Assembly: GCA_030340625.1 (NCBI GenBank)
Contig: JAOPHQ010006262.1
Span: forward strand, 201,001-265,000
Length of the DNA: 64,000 nucleotides
Direction of reading: 5' to 3'
Source of the DNA: Merluccius polli
Taxonomy: Eukaryota > Chordata > Actinopteri > Gadiformes > Merlucciidae
Shown: positions 47,262-57,205 of the stretch, piece by piece
Layout: each line of letters starts with the position of its first letter
Position numbering within the stretch: position 1 is the first letter of the stretch
Program-made: the position numbers and the translations under genes
Notes under the pieces: model-generated
Databases searched by the model: none
The model's input: only the letters and a program-made list of their open reading frames with translations
What the model was told of the DNA's origin: nothing

Positions 47262-47266
47262 TTTGT

Positions 47267-48205
47267 ATTTCTTAGTTGGTACATTAACCAGCGCATTAAA
47301 TTAGACATGTTAATTGAAATACAAACTCTGTGAGCGAACAAACAAACTTACTTCCATATTATTCATCACCAAGTGCAGCATGGGCGGACCATTGCACCTC
47401 TAGTTTGAAGGGTTGTTGTCGGTGTGCTGGTTTATGTGCCATTTTGACGGGGCTGTTTATCAGGCAATATTTTAAATATGCAGTACTAGATTGTTTAGAG
47501 CTTTCAAATAGTTTATTATAGAAATATAATTTCCACGTTTAATTACAATGTCCTTTAGTCAAGTATTTAACATATGTAATTCAAAGTAATTTTTTAGTAC
47601 ACCTACATGCCAAATCTACCAGCAAATGTTGAGTGCTATTTTATTTATTGCTGGATTTTCTTATTTTAGATCCCTGTTTTCATGTTGTATAGCTGTTATA
47701 TAACACTAAGTATTAACAATGTTTTTTCTAAACTGTTTATTTTAGAAAAATATGTTGACACTTTTTAAAGAAAGGTATGGAAGTATTGATGAGGTGTTTT
47801 TTCTCAGTGTTCATTTCTAAAATTGGTTGAAAATGTTAATGTTATTATAATAATATAATAATGTTAAATACATTAGAACTGCACACTTGTTTTGTTTGCA
47901 CAATATTTGTTTACTTATTGCAAGTCATATCGTCATGGCAATAGTCATCGTTATCGTATATCGCATGTTGGGGGGCTTGGCAGCTTTGCTGTTGAGATTA
48001 GTGATGCAAATGGTGGACACAAGATTTAGAACTGTATCCAACTTTAAATTCTGTCCGTTTTGTGTACCAAGAGCTGCGCGAAAAGCCCGGGAAAAAGTTG
48101 GTGGATCGATGGCATATCCCCAGATGTGCATGACTTTCTTGTTGAGTTCCTGTGACCATTCTATGACGCCCAGCGTGAACTTGAAGGAGACCAGTATACA
48201 ACTCT
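47267..48205. other. Unassigned, possibly hAT remnant sequence
   Basis: AT-rich sequence followed at 47925-48200 by frames without clear motifs on either strand ('FKFCPFCVPRAARKAREK' on plus). The position between hAT-like DNA on both sides suggests a decayed hAT element, but this is not demonstrated. Confidence 0.35.
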
Positions 48206-48209
48206 AAAC

Positions 48210-48605
48210 TGTTGCGGATAAATAATAAGCATGTGTATCAGCAGCTCAAAAGAGTAGTAATAAATATACAAGTTGTAGTAACTGCACCACAACACATGAT
48301 GGCGCCAAACGATATACTGGAGGCGGCGCTTAGCGCTGGCCATTGTGCGGCATGGAGGCCACGCCTCCTGCCCAGTGACTACCGGCGGAACTTCCGCCGG
48401 CTCAAGTCAGATCACCCCAGGCAGCGCATAGGAAGGAAGCAAAGCGACTGAGGATGCAACGCTTGGGGTCCTCCACGCAGCGTGATATACATATAATACC
48501 TCTCCTTCTGGTTCATAGTTAAATAACTTAAAGCTAAACAAATAAAGTGAGTTATAAGCGTTTCCTGTTGTCGGCAGCCTTCTTCCCCGGGACACAAACC
48601 CCACA
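48210..48605 (+). mobile_element. Solo LTR of the 25-36 kb provirus family
   Basis: 396 bp beginning tgttgcggataaataataag and ending aaaccccaca, flanked by the 4-bp duplication aaac (48206-48209 and 48606-48609). It shares with the 5' LTR the TATA-containing block that is different in the 3' LTR. It carries about a dozen other differences. Same 4-bp duplication length as the provirus. Confidence 0.93.
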
Positions 48606-48875
48606 AAACCTAGTGTTCCTCTAGTTTGAGCGGCCAAAGCGCCACTGCAGGAGAACAACAGACACTCCATACCAGGCAATCATCCATGAGTGGCATCTCG
48701 ACTGGATCAAATGAAAAGTTTAAATAAAGGACCAACACAAAATTGCCACTTTCCTTTGGCCAAAATACAGTCAACCTCAGAATTCTAAACAGTTCTGAGG
48801 GAGACCAGCTACACCAGGAGGTTTGAAGGCAGCTGAGCGACATCAACACCGAAGCGGCTGCACCTGCGGCAGCCA

Positions 48876-49200
48876 GTGGACTTCGAAGAAATCTACCTGT
48901 GGATATTATCATTGGTAGTTGAACCGTATTCAACACAGAATCCCCTCATGCGCAATGACATGGACCTTTTGGTCTGGTGGCGAGAACAGCATCTCACTTA
49001 CCTGAAGCTAAGTGTACTAGCTTGGGGCATTCTAGCTACTCCAGCTAGCAGCAGCATCAGCAGAGAACGGACCCTTAGCGTTGCTGGAACAATGACCAGA
49101 GGAGGACAGCGCCAAAGCCATCCAAGGTGGATGCTATCCTCTTCCTTCACGACAATTAAGCAATATCACAAGAGAGGGAGTGCCGAAGATAATCACAGCC
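48876..49200 (+). pseudogene. hAT transposase C-terminal (dimerisation) fragment
   Basis: The frame contains 'MDLLVWWREQHLTYLKLSVL' and 'PASSSISRERTLSVAGTMT', corresponding to the hAT C-terminal region where W, the P-x-S-S and the ER-S elements are conserved. Upstream exons are not recognised; the solo LTR is inserted 270 bp before it. An old, incomplete copy. Confidence 0.7.
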
Positions 49201-49225
49201 ATGCTGATAGTGTTTTATACAACAG

Positions 49226-50090
49226 TCAGTGTTGGGGAAGTTACTTTTAAAAAGTAGTGTTTGCTCGTTACTCGTTACTTCTTAAAAAAAGTAATCCCTT
49301 ACTTTACTTAGTTGCCCTCTATGGAAAGTAACTTTTTACGTTACTTGTTACTTTTACGTTACTTTTATGGTGCTCGACTTTGGGCAGAACCCTATCTCAT
49401 TTCCTAAATGTGTATGGGCCTACATAAAGTTCTACTATGGAGGACATAACAGGTATTTCTTTTGTGCTCTTTATTATAAAAAATACCACAGAGCACTTGT
49501 TGAAGAAAATAACAATACAAACAATAATACCAAATAGCATCTTATGGGCATGTAGGTGAACACAAAACACACAAATACATAACTCTTACATTAAAGAGGC
49601 TACACCGAAATTGGTGCAAAGCTATAGTGCAAATTGTATCAAATCAAGGCTAGGACAACATGATGAACACCTCAAAATGGCTCATATGTCTCAAAACAAA
49701 ACATGCCATACAAAACAGCGGTAAAAGCTAGCGTGCGTGTCCGGGAGAGGGCTACTATCCTTTGACACATTACTCTGAAGCCCCGGTGACGGTCTGGAAG
49801 TGCGGATTAATAAATAAAATTAAAAAAACAGCGGTTAAAGCTAGCGAGTGAGTCCGGGAGAGGGTTACGGCAGTGGACAAAAGTTTCTGGCCAGGGCACA
49901 GTGTACACCTCACACTATTGCTAGTACCAGCCTCACTGTGGAATGAGCGCCCGCGACTATTACGCAAGCGCGCAGCTGAGGCAGTGTCGCTGTCAAATCT
50001 GTCCCTGGGAAAAGTAACGTTCTGCCCGACTGAAAAAGTGGATTATCCCGCTTATGCCATGGCCATTTGTGGATCATTAAAAATATAAGG
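49226..50090 (+). repeat. hAT-type repeat beginning at a canonical terminus
   Basis: It begins 'cagtgttggggaagttac' followed by repeated 'cgttactcgttactt' type sequence, typical of a very common fish hAT terminus. The complementary right end was not found. Inside, 'acagcggtaaaagctagcg' and 'cgggagagggcta' occur twice, about 114 bp apart (near 49716 and 49830). Boundaries on the right are uncertain. Confidence 0.6.
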
Positions 50091-50260
50091 GTGTTGACTC
50101 ATATTTTGGGGTAATTGTGTCTCAAAATTACAACTTTTAACTCACACTACTTTTTGTGTTCCTGGAAACAAACGGGAAATGACCGGAAAAATATATGGGT
50201 CTGACTAATGCCTGGAACGCAATCAGTTAACATGAGATTCATATGAATGCAGACATTATC

Positions 50261-50342
50261 TTATTACTCCAGTAAATAGAGATGATCTTAGTAATGACCT
50301 GGCAACGTTACCTTATTACTCCAGGAAATAGAGACGATCTTT
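50261..50342 (+). repeat. 52-bp tandem repeat, left array
   Basis: About 1.6 copies of 'ttattactccagtaaataga' ... 'gacctggcaacgttacc'. The same unit is repeated 3.3 times at 53411-53582, on the other side of the TTAA element. Confidence 0.85.
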
Positions 50343-50579
50343 TTATGCTACCCATACATCAGAAGACTTTGAAAAGATTTGGAAAGGACTCTTGGAAAAC
50401 TATCAGCTCACACCTGCTCACATCTAAAGACAAGTGTTTAGAGTTTTTAGTCACAGCCTAGTCTCAGACTAAGATTTTAAAGACTGTGAATCTTGCAGGG
50501 CCACTATACTACTATACGACTACAACTAGATTATTTCATTATTTTTTTCCCACCATGCAATTTTTTCCCCATCATGTCC
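50343..50579. other. Left flank of the TTAA element
   Basis: Sequence with 'gactttgaaaagattt', 'tagtctcagactaa' and other short inverted motifs that recur in the right flank (about 53350-53400). It probably belongs to the older repeat that the TTAA element entered. Confidence 0.4.
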
Positions 50580-50901
50580 TTAAAGGAACACTCCACCCAT
50601 TTGCATTAAGCTTTGCATTGTTAGAAACCCAGTCATACTTTTGAATGGTTGTGCAACACTCTCTCATTTTCCCCTGAGATGGGAGAAATCCGTATTTACC
50701 TTTTACACTTCGTCCTACAATGACGCAAAAATCGTCGTTTTACGTCATAGTAGGAGGAAGTGTAAGAGGGGGGGTATTTCTATTAAAACTACAAGCACTT
50801 GTTCCCACTCTTTCAAACCCGCCCATAGGGGGTGGGACCTAATGCGCTAACACACCTATCACAGATCAGTGCCAGTGCGTTAGACTTCACCTGCAGAAAA
50901 C

Positions 50902-51687
50902 ATGGCCGAAGGTACTGAATACGCAGACGGATACAATATGGAGGATTGGGATTTTGATGAAGTTATGGTAGAAACGGGTGTTCGTGGCTACCTTTATGAG
51001 CCACAATACAGCGACGAGCAGCTGAGGGCTATGGAGGAACAGGAGGCGGCTGAAGCTGCTGCCGCTACAGCCGAGGCAGGCGACCTGCCTGCCGCGGACG
51101 AGGAGCCCGCAATGGCTCGAGCTAGGGCAGATTGGTGGTACCTGTGCTCTCACGTGCGCCAATGGACACAGAACAAGAGTCTGTCTGCTGCCGAGAATTC
51201 CAGCGGTGCCAATTTCTTCTGGACGAAATCAAGGAATCGGAGGACGACACGGACGTGTGTGTTGTCGATCACCCGAGTTTCGCACCCCATATGGATAGCG
51301 GCGTCCTGGAGACCTACTTTAGAATACCTAAGGTCAACTGGAAACGGCAGCCAAAGCCTACAGGGCCAAATGGACGTCTTTCTGTAAAGTAAGTTTATTT
51401 TCTTTGTTACTAATGCACAAATAGTTTGCAGTTATGCTAGCTACTGTGGCACGCTAGGCTCAAAGACCATCACTAACTTTGTGCTTTGTGACGTTTTGTC
51501 CAGACAATTTCGCCTAACAGCCTACCGGCACTTTCTTGAGTGGGTCCTGCAAGGAGAGAGATTGGGCAGAGGGCGTCGAGTCGTGTTACCAGCTTGTGTC
51601 ATGCAGGCTATCCGCCAGAGATACCCAGCTCCAGACGGCCAGTACTGCGGGCACCAAGAAGCGGAGGACGCTCAGGACGATCTATAG
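50902..51687 (+). pseudogene. P2X7 C-terminal-domain-like gene, two exons, one frameshift
   Basis: Exon 1 is 50902-51388 (donor gtaagt at 51389), exon 2 is 51504-51687 (acceptor cag, stop TAG at 51685). The product begins MAEGTEYADGY, with an acidic/Ala-rich linker after 'YLYEPQYSDEQ'. It then has a Cys-rich zinc-site-like segment (WYLCS...APMDTEQESVCCRE), 'VCVVDHPSF', and in exon 2 'RLTAYRHFLEWVL', 'RRVVLPACVMQAIRQRYP' and 'GQYCGH'. This follows the order of the intracellular ballast domain of P2X7 receptors; no membrane segment or ATP-binding ectodomain is present. The frame changes at about 51151-51156, within the Cys cluster, consistent with one missing base. Function is unknown; it may serve the transposon. 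Confidence 0.82.
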
Positions 51688-52688
51688 TTTCATTGTTTGT
51701 ATATAGTCGTTCAACAGTTGTATTGTTTGTATATAGTTATTTAATTAAATGGTTCACATTTACGTTGTTGTAGTTATTTCTTAGTAGTGTTGCTCCAAGT
51801 GTATTCGAGTTATTGAACGATCAACATTTCAAAACTGTAACGACATAGCTATTGTTGCCTCAGATGACAAAGATAACAGAATGGTGGTCATACCTATAAT
51901 TTCTATAAGTTAAGTATTACAAGTATACATTGCATTATAAATTTGTTGCAAATCAGTTACCTCCTTCCAAGTTTATGCTTTGTTGAAGGCAGACAGGAGA
52001 GCAGGAGTGACATTTTGTTTTTAATTCACAAAGAAAGAATTGTCATGATCAAAACACACAACATTATCCACACTATTAAAAAAAGATATTGACCCTGTGA
52101 TTGGGTATGTAAGGTGCTCGTGGCAGTGCAAACAGGTAAGGCAGTGCAAGGAGACATGATAATATTGCAAAATATTGTTGAGGAATGGGTTATTGTAGAG
52201 CTGACATCTCAGAAGCGGCTCTTGAATGATGACGTTGCACCTCTTCTGATGACAACAAAGCTGCAGCAGACGTCGTTGTTGGAGTCTGAAATGTCATACG
52301 TTCAATAATTTTAAAACATTTGAATTACGTCAGACTAACACAGTAAAACATGGTGGATTTACATCGCTAATAGCAAACGTGTAGAACCTAGCTAAGTGTC
52401 TAACGTTACATTGCTAACTTTGCTTCCTCATTGCTGACGAGTAGAGTTAGCGAGGCAGACACATTACAACAACAAGCGACCAAAACATACAAGATATTTA
52501 CTTTGTAAACAGCCAAATCATATGAGATGTGTTCTCAGTAGCCGCTAGCTGAGTTGTTGACGGGGGGGTTGGGGCGCGATTACGGGCTGGCGGAGTTGTT
52601 GACGATCAACAACTCCGGGCGGCTGCCGCTTCGCCCGTGCCTAAAACCGCCACTGCTGCTAATAGAGTCGAGTCAGAAAGAGCCTTAC
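51688..52688. other. Interior of the TTAA element, unrecognised
   Basis: Between the P2X7-like gene and the THAP-like exon. A 64-codon frame at 52114-52308 (plus) has no known motif. 52550-52630 has 'ggagttgttgacgatcaacaactcc', a hairpin. This stretch might hold lost transposase exons on the minus strand, but no DDE signature is visible. Confidence 0.45.
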
Positions 52689-52853
52689 CTCCAGGCAAAT
52701 GCGTTTAGCGCAGCTAGCACTGCCAGCACTGCTAGTTCCAGACGTTCCTGGCTCTTCATCGTCATCATCTGGCAAGGTAAATATCGCCGGAATTGCGGTT
52801 TTCAGAAGCGCGGGTCTCTTCGCTCCCAAGGGGTTGGGTTCGAAGTCTTCGGG
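52689..52853 (-). pseudogene. THAP-domain-like exon, 3' half only
   Basis: A 55-codon exon in minus orientation, between an acceptor (…atcaatag, next to 52853) and a donor (gtaagg, at 52688). It reads 'PEDFEPNPLGAKRPALLKTA' and then 'IPAIFTLPDDDDEEP'. THAP domains end in a HF...F....K..L...AVPTIF pattern, which this fits from the F onwards; the preceding C2CH zinc half is not found between here and the right terminus. It probably belonged to a THAP-containing transposase of this element. Confidence 0.5.
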
Positions 52854-53133
52854 CTATTGATAGCCAGCCACTTTTTGATTTATGATAGATTTATGGGCGG
52901 AGTTCAACCAATCAGTTCAACCAATTAGTTCAACAGTGGGAGTGGCCTGCGGAGCTGAGCATTGCAATGCACTATGGGGATTGTGGTCCGCAATCCACAA
53001 TCGCTAAAAAGTCATTTTCTGCCTTATCTCGGTCAAAAAAGCACCACATTTAAAATTGATGCCACTATTTGACTACATATATGATCCACTTTCAATACAT
53101 ATTCATGTCTCCACCGGTGGAATGCCCCTTTAA

Positions 53134-53905
53134 TACAAACTGTCAGGTTTCCTGTTTCCGCTTTTGTCAGAGCTCATCTATTGGTTGTTGATTGTGTTAA
53201 CGTCACTGTGACTTGCGATAATATCAAACACGTTTGATATTATCGCAAGCCCAAGACTAGCAAAAGACTGATCTGAAACAGCGCAGATTACTACCTTAAA
53301 CTTAACGATCAAGATGATGGGAGCACACTGTGACTCCGGTAAAACTCCTAGATTTACTAAAGACTTTCAGTTTTTAGTCTAGGACTGTGGAAATCTTTTG
53401 GTGTAAGCCCAGTAACGACCTGGCAGCGTTACCTTATTACTCCAGTAAATAGAGATGATCTTAGTAATGACATGGCAACGTTACCTTATTACTCCAGTAA
53501 ATAGAGACGATCTTCGTAACAACCTGGCAACGTTACCTTATTACTTAGTAAATAGAGAAAATCTTAGCAACGACATGGCAACAGGAATGCTTTCTTAAGA
53601 TAGTCCCATCCGAGAAGGTCCAAGTTGACAGTTATTAACGTTTTGTTTAGCGTATTCATTTTTAGACCGGTGATAAAACTGCTTATGTTATGATCATGTC
53701 ATAGCCGTGCAGTTACTGAAAGTTAATCAACACCCCTCCAGCCAATCAGAATCGAATATTCTGATTGGCTGGAGGGGTATAACTCCAAATAAACCACGAT
53801 GGTTGGATCATGCAAACTGTTAATCCAGTTAGCTGGGAAATTACAGTTTACAGTTGAGTTCAAGTCGTTCAAGTCGAGTTTTAGAAGATGTAGAATGGAT
53901 ACTCG
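53134..53905. repeat. Right flank with two perfect palindromes and the 52-bp repeat array
   Basis: Arms of 18 bp (cttgcgataatatcaaac, 53212-53229 with 53232-53249, 2-base loop) and arms of 20 bp (cccctccagccaatcagaat, 53733-53752 with 53758-53777, 5-base loop) are exact. 53411-53582 holds 3.3 copies of the 52-bp repeat. This sequence appears to be an older foldback or MITE-type repeat that flanks the TTAA element on both sides. Confidence 0.75.
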
Positions 53906-54963
53906 CAGTGTTCGAATTATAACTTTGACCCTAAGGGGGTCTCTATCTTAAAAAAAAAAATTTGTTCAAAAAGGTACCAAATAAATGATACCAAACTGCG
54001 CAAGTAGCCTAAAAAAGACATAGGCGCTCTCCTGGAGCAAGTTCAAGAGGGGGAGGGGTTTTTGCGCACCGCGCACGGCAGTACTTTCGTGCACGCACAC
54101 AGCAGACAGAGAGATGTACACACATGTATACATATATATTTTTTATTATTATTAATTTGCTATTGAAAGTATTGTTTTCCATTTGCATAGCTCGCATTTC
54201 ATTTCAACTTAAATTAACAATGCATTAGCCAAAATAACATACTGTAGAATTCCGTTTGAACTGATGTACAGACTGAAAGTCTGTGGAACCTTAGCCTATG
54301 TATAAGTCTTGAAAGTTACTGTTGCATGTTGTGCATAAGTCTTAAAACTTTATACAGTGGGAGAATGCACTGCCATTCTCTAATCATTAGGGAGATAAAA
54401 TGGACCAAACTGCTCTGCTTTCAGCTGGCTGAGCCCTCCTTCCAGGAATCCAAGATGCTGATGTCCGATGTCCTTTCTTAATCCATGACTTGACAAACGG
54501 CACTGGGTTAAAATTCTCAATAGGGGGTCCATTCAAGTCAATGAACAACAAGGCAGTGAGGCTCTGAGCACGCAGTCTATTTCTAGTTTTATCGTTCTTC
54601 GGATTTACAAGTTTTAGGCTTACAAGCAGTCTACTGGATTGATTGCAGTTTGCGCGCATGGTGGTGTGGTGGTGAAGTGCAGCCGTGCCCATGCTTGTTA
54701 TGCCAGGTTCACATTATAGGCTACACGGTATCAGCCATGATTCTGAGACTCACGACACCTCGGCGATTTAACGTTAAAAAAAACAAAGTTATGGGCGCAG
54801 GGTGATTGGAAATTAGTTTTATTTATGATTAGTATTTGAGAGACCAATCCTTCACATTATTTGAGAGACCCCCACAGATATTTGATTTAGCTGCTTTCAT
54901 GGGAGCCATTGCTTACCCTATGGGAGCTCAGCTCCCACTGGCTCCCACGTAATTCGAACACTG
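53906..54963 (-). mobile_element. Internally deleted hAT transposon
   Basis: It begins cagtgttcgaatta and ends taattcgaacactg (perfect 14-bp inverted repeat), with the exact 8-bp duplication gatactcg (53898-53905 and 54964-54971). On the minus strand it retains the 3' part of a transposase. Total length 1058 bp, far below an autonomous hAT, so the centre and 5' coding part are deleted. Confidence 0.92.
54387..54692 (-). pseudogene. hAT transposase C-terminal remnant
   Basis: The frame contains 'RNRLRAQSLTALLFIDLNGP' and 'PVPFVKSWIKKGHRT', which matches the extreme C-terminal region of some hAT transposases (RN.L....L..L..I..NGP followed by a W-containing helix). It is the only coding trace in this element. 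Confidence 0.7.
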
Positions 54964-55059
54964 GATACTCGCAATGGTAAGCCTTGAATTGTTGCGTAAT
55001 GTGTGCGTGTCTTAAAACAATTCACCTATAGCCTATATAATACATAATACTATATAATC

Positions 55060-56006
55060 CAGCACCATGGCTACCTGCCTCGCACTGCTGGTTTCTCTGG
55101 AAGCTAAGCAGGGCTGGTCTGGTCCATCCTTGGATGGGAGATGAGTTGGTGCTGGTAGAGTTGTTGGAGAGCCAGTAGGGGGTGCTCATCCCTCTGGCCT
55201 ATGTAAGATCCCCAATGCCCCGGGCCGGAGATGGGGACTCTGTCCTGTCTAGAGCACCGTCTTTCAGATGAGACGTTAAAACCGAGGTCCTGACTCCCTG
55301 TGGTCACTAAAGATCCCGTGGCACTCATCACAAGAGTAGGGGTGCTAACCCCGGTGTCCCGGCCAAATTCCCAACCTGGCTCTTGTACCATCATGGCCAC
55401 CTAATCATCCCCTGGTCTCTAATTGGATAGTTTCATTCCTCACCTCTCCACTGAGCCAGTGTGTGGTGAGCGTTCTGGCGCATACTGGCTGCCGTGCATC
55501 ACCCAAGTGGGTGCTACACACTGGTAGCGGATGAGGTGTCACCGTGAATATCCACTATACGCAAATTATCCACGTGACATTGCGCGGCCTTGAAGACTCG
55601 GTTGCAGGGGGCGTGTTGACTAGTGGATCAACTAGCTCCCGCCCGCATTGTGGCAATGAATCAGAAGGGTCAACGTCACGGCCCATGCCCACGTCCTGTT
55701 TGCTGACTGGTGACCGCGTGGATTCGCGCTGCTCGTATTTGCATAAAGTTGAAATTTCCCAGCTTTATGCAAATTTAGGAGCGGAGCCAGGCAGTGCCAC
55801 AGCTGGCTCCGCGCCGCAAGCAATCCCAATGTGCTTTGCGCAGCGAATTGCTCGCGTCCCATTGAAAGTGAATGGAGGCGATAATTTGCGTATAGTGGAT
55901 ATTCACGGTAATATCCTCCCCCCACACACACACACACACACACACACTATGTAAAGTGCTTTGGGTGTCTTGAAAAGCGCTATATAAATGCAATGAATTA
56001 TTATTA
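55060..56006 (+). repeat. 5S-rRNA-derived SINE (SINE3 type), interrupted
   Basis: The 5' part has 5S-rRNA internal promoter motifs: 'ggaagctaagcaggg' (55099-55113) and 'cttggatgggaga' (55129-55141). The body has 'gatgagacgttaaaaccgag' and 'tgtggtcactaaagatcccg'. The tail after the MITE reads 'tgtaaagtgctttgggtgtc' and 'gcgctatataaatgcaatga' with (ATT)n. This is the well-known fish 5S-SINE layout with an L2/CR1-like 3' end. A MITE sits at 55541-55909 and an LTR element in the (ATT)n tail at 56007. Confidence 0.9.
55541..55909. mobile_element. MITE with 30-bp perfect inverted repeats inside the SINE
   Basis: The ends are accgtgaatatccactatac plus ten more matching bases (55541-55570 and complement 55880-55909). 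An inner palindrome (atttgcataaag/ctttatgcaaat, about 55737-55774) adds to the fold. It interrupts the SINE between 'gcggatgaggtg' and its tail. A clear target duplication was not identified. Non-coding. Confidence 0.8.
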
Positions 56007-56170
56007 TGTGGCGGGGTAATCCGGCCACACGCCACCTAAGTGGCTTTCTTTGGGGCCCTCCGACACAGGACACGGGTAGATGTTATTCAAGGTGTTTATT
56101 TGGAGTTTAAGGCCAGTTGGTATTCGCCGAGCTGATAGTACAACATGTCATGACAGTGCTCCTCCTCGAG
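56007..56170 (-). repeat. Inverted LTR arm at the element's 5' end
   Basis: Together with the first bases of the LTR (to 56194) it pairs with 56283-56473 at roughly 95% identity, leaving an 88-bp spacer. Its outer end is precisely the LTR 3' end in inverted orientation. The other copies at 57206 and 60399 lack such an arm. Confidence 0.85.
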
Positions 56171-56473
56171 TGTGTGTTGTTGGTGGCTGGTTTACAGCCT
56201 CACCTGGCCTGAGTCAGACTGATTGGACTCTGGCTGGGTGGGGCTGCACACCTGTGGTGCATGAGCAATCATGGCACCCAGGATAAACCAGCCATCAACA
56301 CACACACTCGAGGAGGAGCACTGTCATGACATGTTGTACTATCAGCTCGGCGAATACCAACTGGCCTGAAACTCCAATAAACACCTTTGAACAACATCTA
56401 CCCGTGTCCTGTGTCGGAGGGCCCCAGGAAGAAAGCCACTTAGGTGGCATGTGGCCGGACTTACCCCGCCACA
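56171..56473 (+). repeat. 5' LTR of the short LTR element
   Basis: It starts tgtgtgttgttggtggctgg and ends accccgccaca. Inside, 'ggctggttta' and 'taaaccagcc' form an inherent inverted repeat. AATAAA lies in 'ccaataaacacc' near 56376. Confidence 0.85.
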
Positions 56474-56474
56474 C

Positions 56475-56492
56475 TGGCGCCCAACGTGGGGC
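56475..56492 (+). promoter_or_regulatory. tRNA-Lys1,2-type primer-binding site
   Basis: One base after the LTR the sequence is tggcgcccaacgtggggc, an 18-base match to the primer site complementary to the 3' end of tRNA-Lys1,2 used by several retroviruses. It fixes the orientation of the element. Confidence 0.85.
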
Positions 56493-57205
56493 CCCTCCGA
56501 CCAGGACGGGACACGGAAGGGCTGTCCAAGCTACACTGGAGCCACCAGCCGCGGCGAGGACAGCCACCCCAGCACCAGCTCCCCCTGAACGGCAGCGACG
56601 GCCAGCGGAGGAGCGGGGAGGCAGCGCAGCGACCGCCACCGGCAACCGTCTGCTGCTAGCCTCCCCCGGATCCAGCCTGGAGCAGCCCAGGCCAGCCGCC
56701 CCTCTGCCAGGGGACCAGGAGCCCAAGGCCCCATGCTCCAGGAGGAGATGGGAGGGGGATCGTGCCTCGTCGCCCTGGTGGAGGGGGGTGACTACGTACT
56801 GTTCCAGGCCCTCCGAGAGCTACCTCCGCGGCCCAGCTGTCGGGCCTCCTCCGAGCCCATCCAGCCAGCCCCTGCAACCAGCTACCCCCAGAGACACCTC
56901 CGCCAGCTGGAGCAGCAGCCCCAGGCCTCCGGTCTCCGGGACGGAGGGTGGGGTGGGCGTGTGACCCTGGGGAGGTGTGGAGGTAGTGGGGTTTGGGGGG
57001 CTGTGTTTATGTTTTGTTTAGGTATGGCAACCCTGAAAAGAGTCCAGGTTTTTTGTAGGTATGGTAACCCTGTTCAGAGTCCGGTATGTGTTTTTTTTTT
57101 TTTTTTTGTTTGCTTGGATGGGGGGGGGGGGGGGGAGTAGGCGAGGCCGGGGATTCTCCCTGGCCTCAATCTGGTGTTGGGGATATGTGGAGGGTTTATG
57201 TGGAG
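56493..57205 (+). other. Interior of the short LTR element
   Basis: A GC-rich block up to about 56990 is open in more than one frame on both strands, which reflects base composition; the longest plus frame (56326-56964) is P/R/S/A-rich with no domain. Then 'aggtatggcaaccctg' is repeated twice, and T17 (near 57091-57107) and G15 (near 57121-57135) tracts follow. 'ggatatgtggagggtttatg' precedes the 3' LTR. Confidence 0.55.

Larger units (their letters stand above)
50584..53129. mobile_element. Kolobok-like TTAA transposon carrying a P2X7-like gene
   Basis: TTAA stands at 50580-50583 and 53130-53133. The ends are inverted repeats: aggaacactccacc on the left and, in complement, aggggcattccacc on the right (11 of 14 matching). 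Kolobok transposons are known for TTAA duplications and THAP-domain transposases; piggyBac shares the TTAA. Inside are a plus-strand two-exon P2X7-C-terminus-like gene and, on the minus strand, an exon resembling the end of a THAP domain. No DDE transposase core is recognised, so it is a deleted or non-autonomous copy. The superfamily call is an inference from the three features together. Confidence 0.7.

Noticed and set aside
50887..51162. Minus-strand frame opposite the P2X7-like exon
   Set aside because: Shadow of the coding strand; no motif.
52554..52928. Plus-strand frame of 124 codons in the TTAA element
   Set aside because: Overlaps the THAP-like exon on the other strand, which has splice signals and a recognisable motif.
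53411..53582. CRISPR-like array of regularly spaced repeats
   Set aside because: Plain 52-bp tandem repeat without distinct spacers, in a eukaryotic context.
56326..56964. 212-codon frame in the short LTR element considered as gag
   Set aside because: Starts within the LTR, compositionally driven (GC-rich, several frames open at once), and no gag domain seen.
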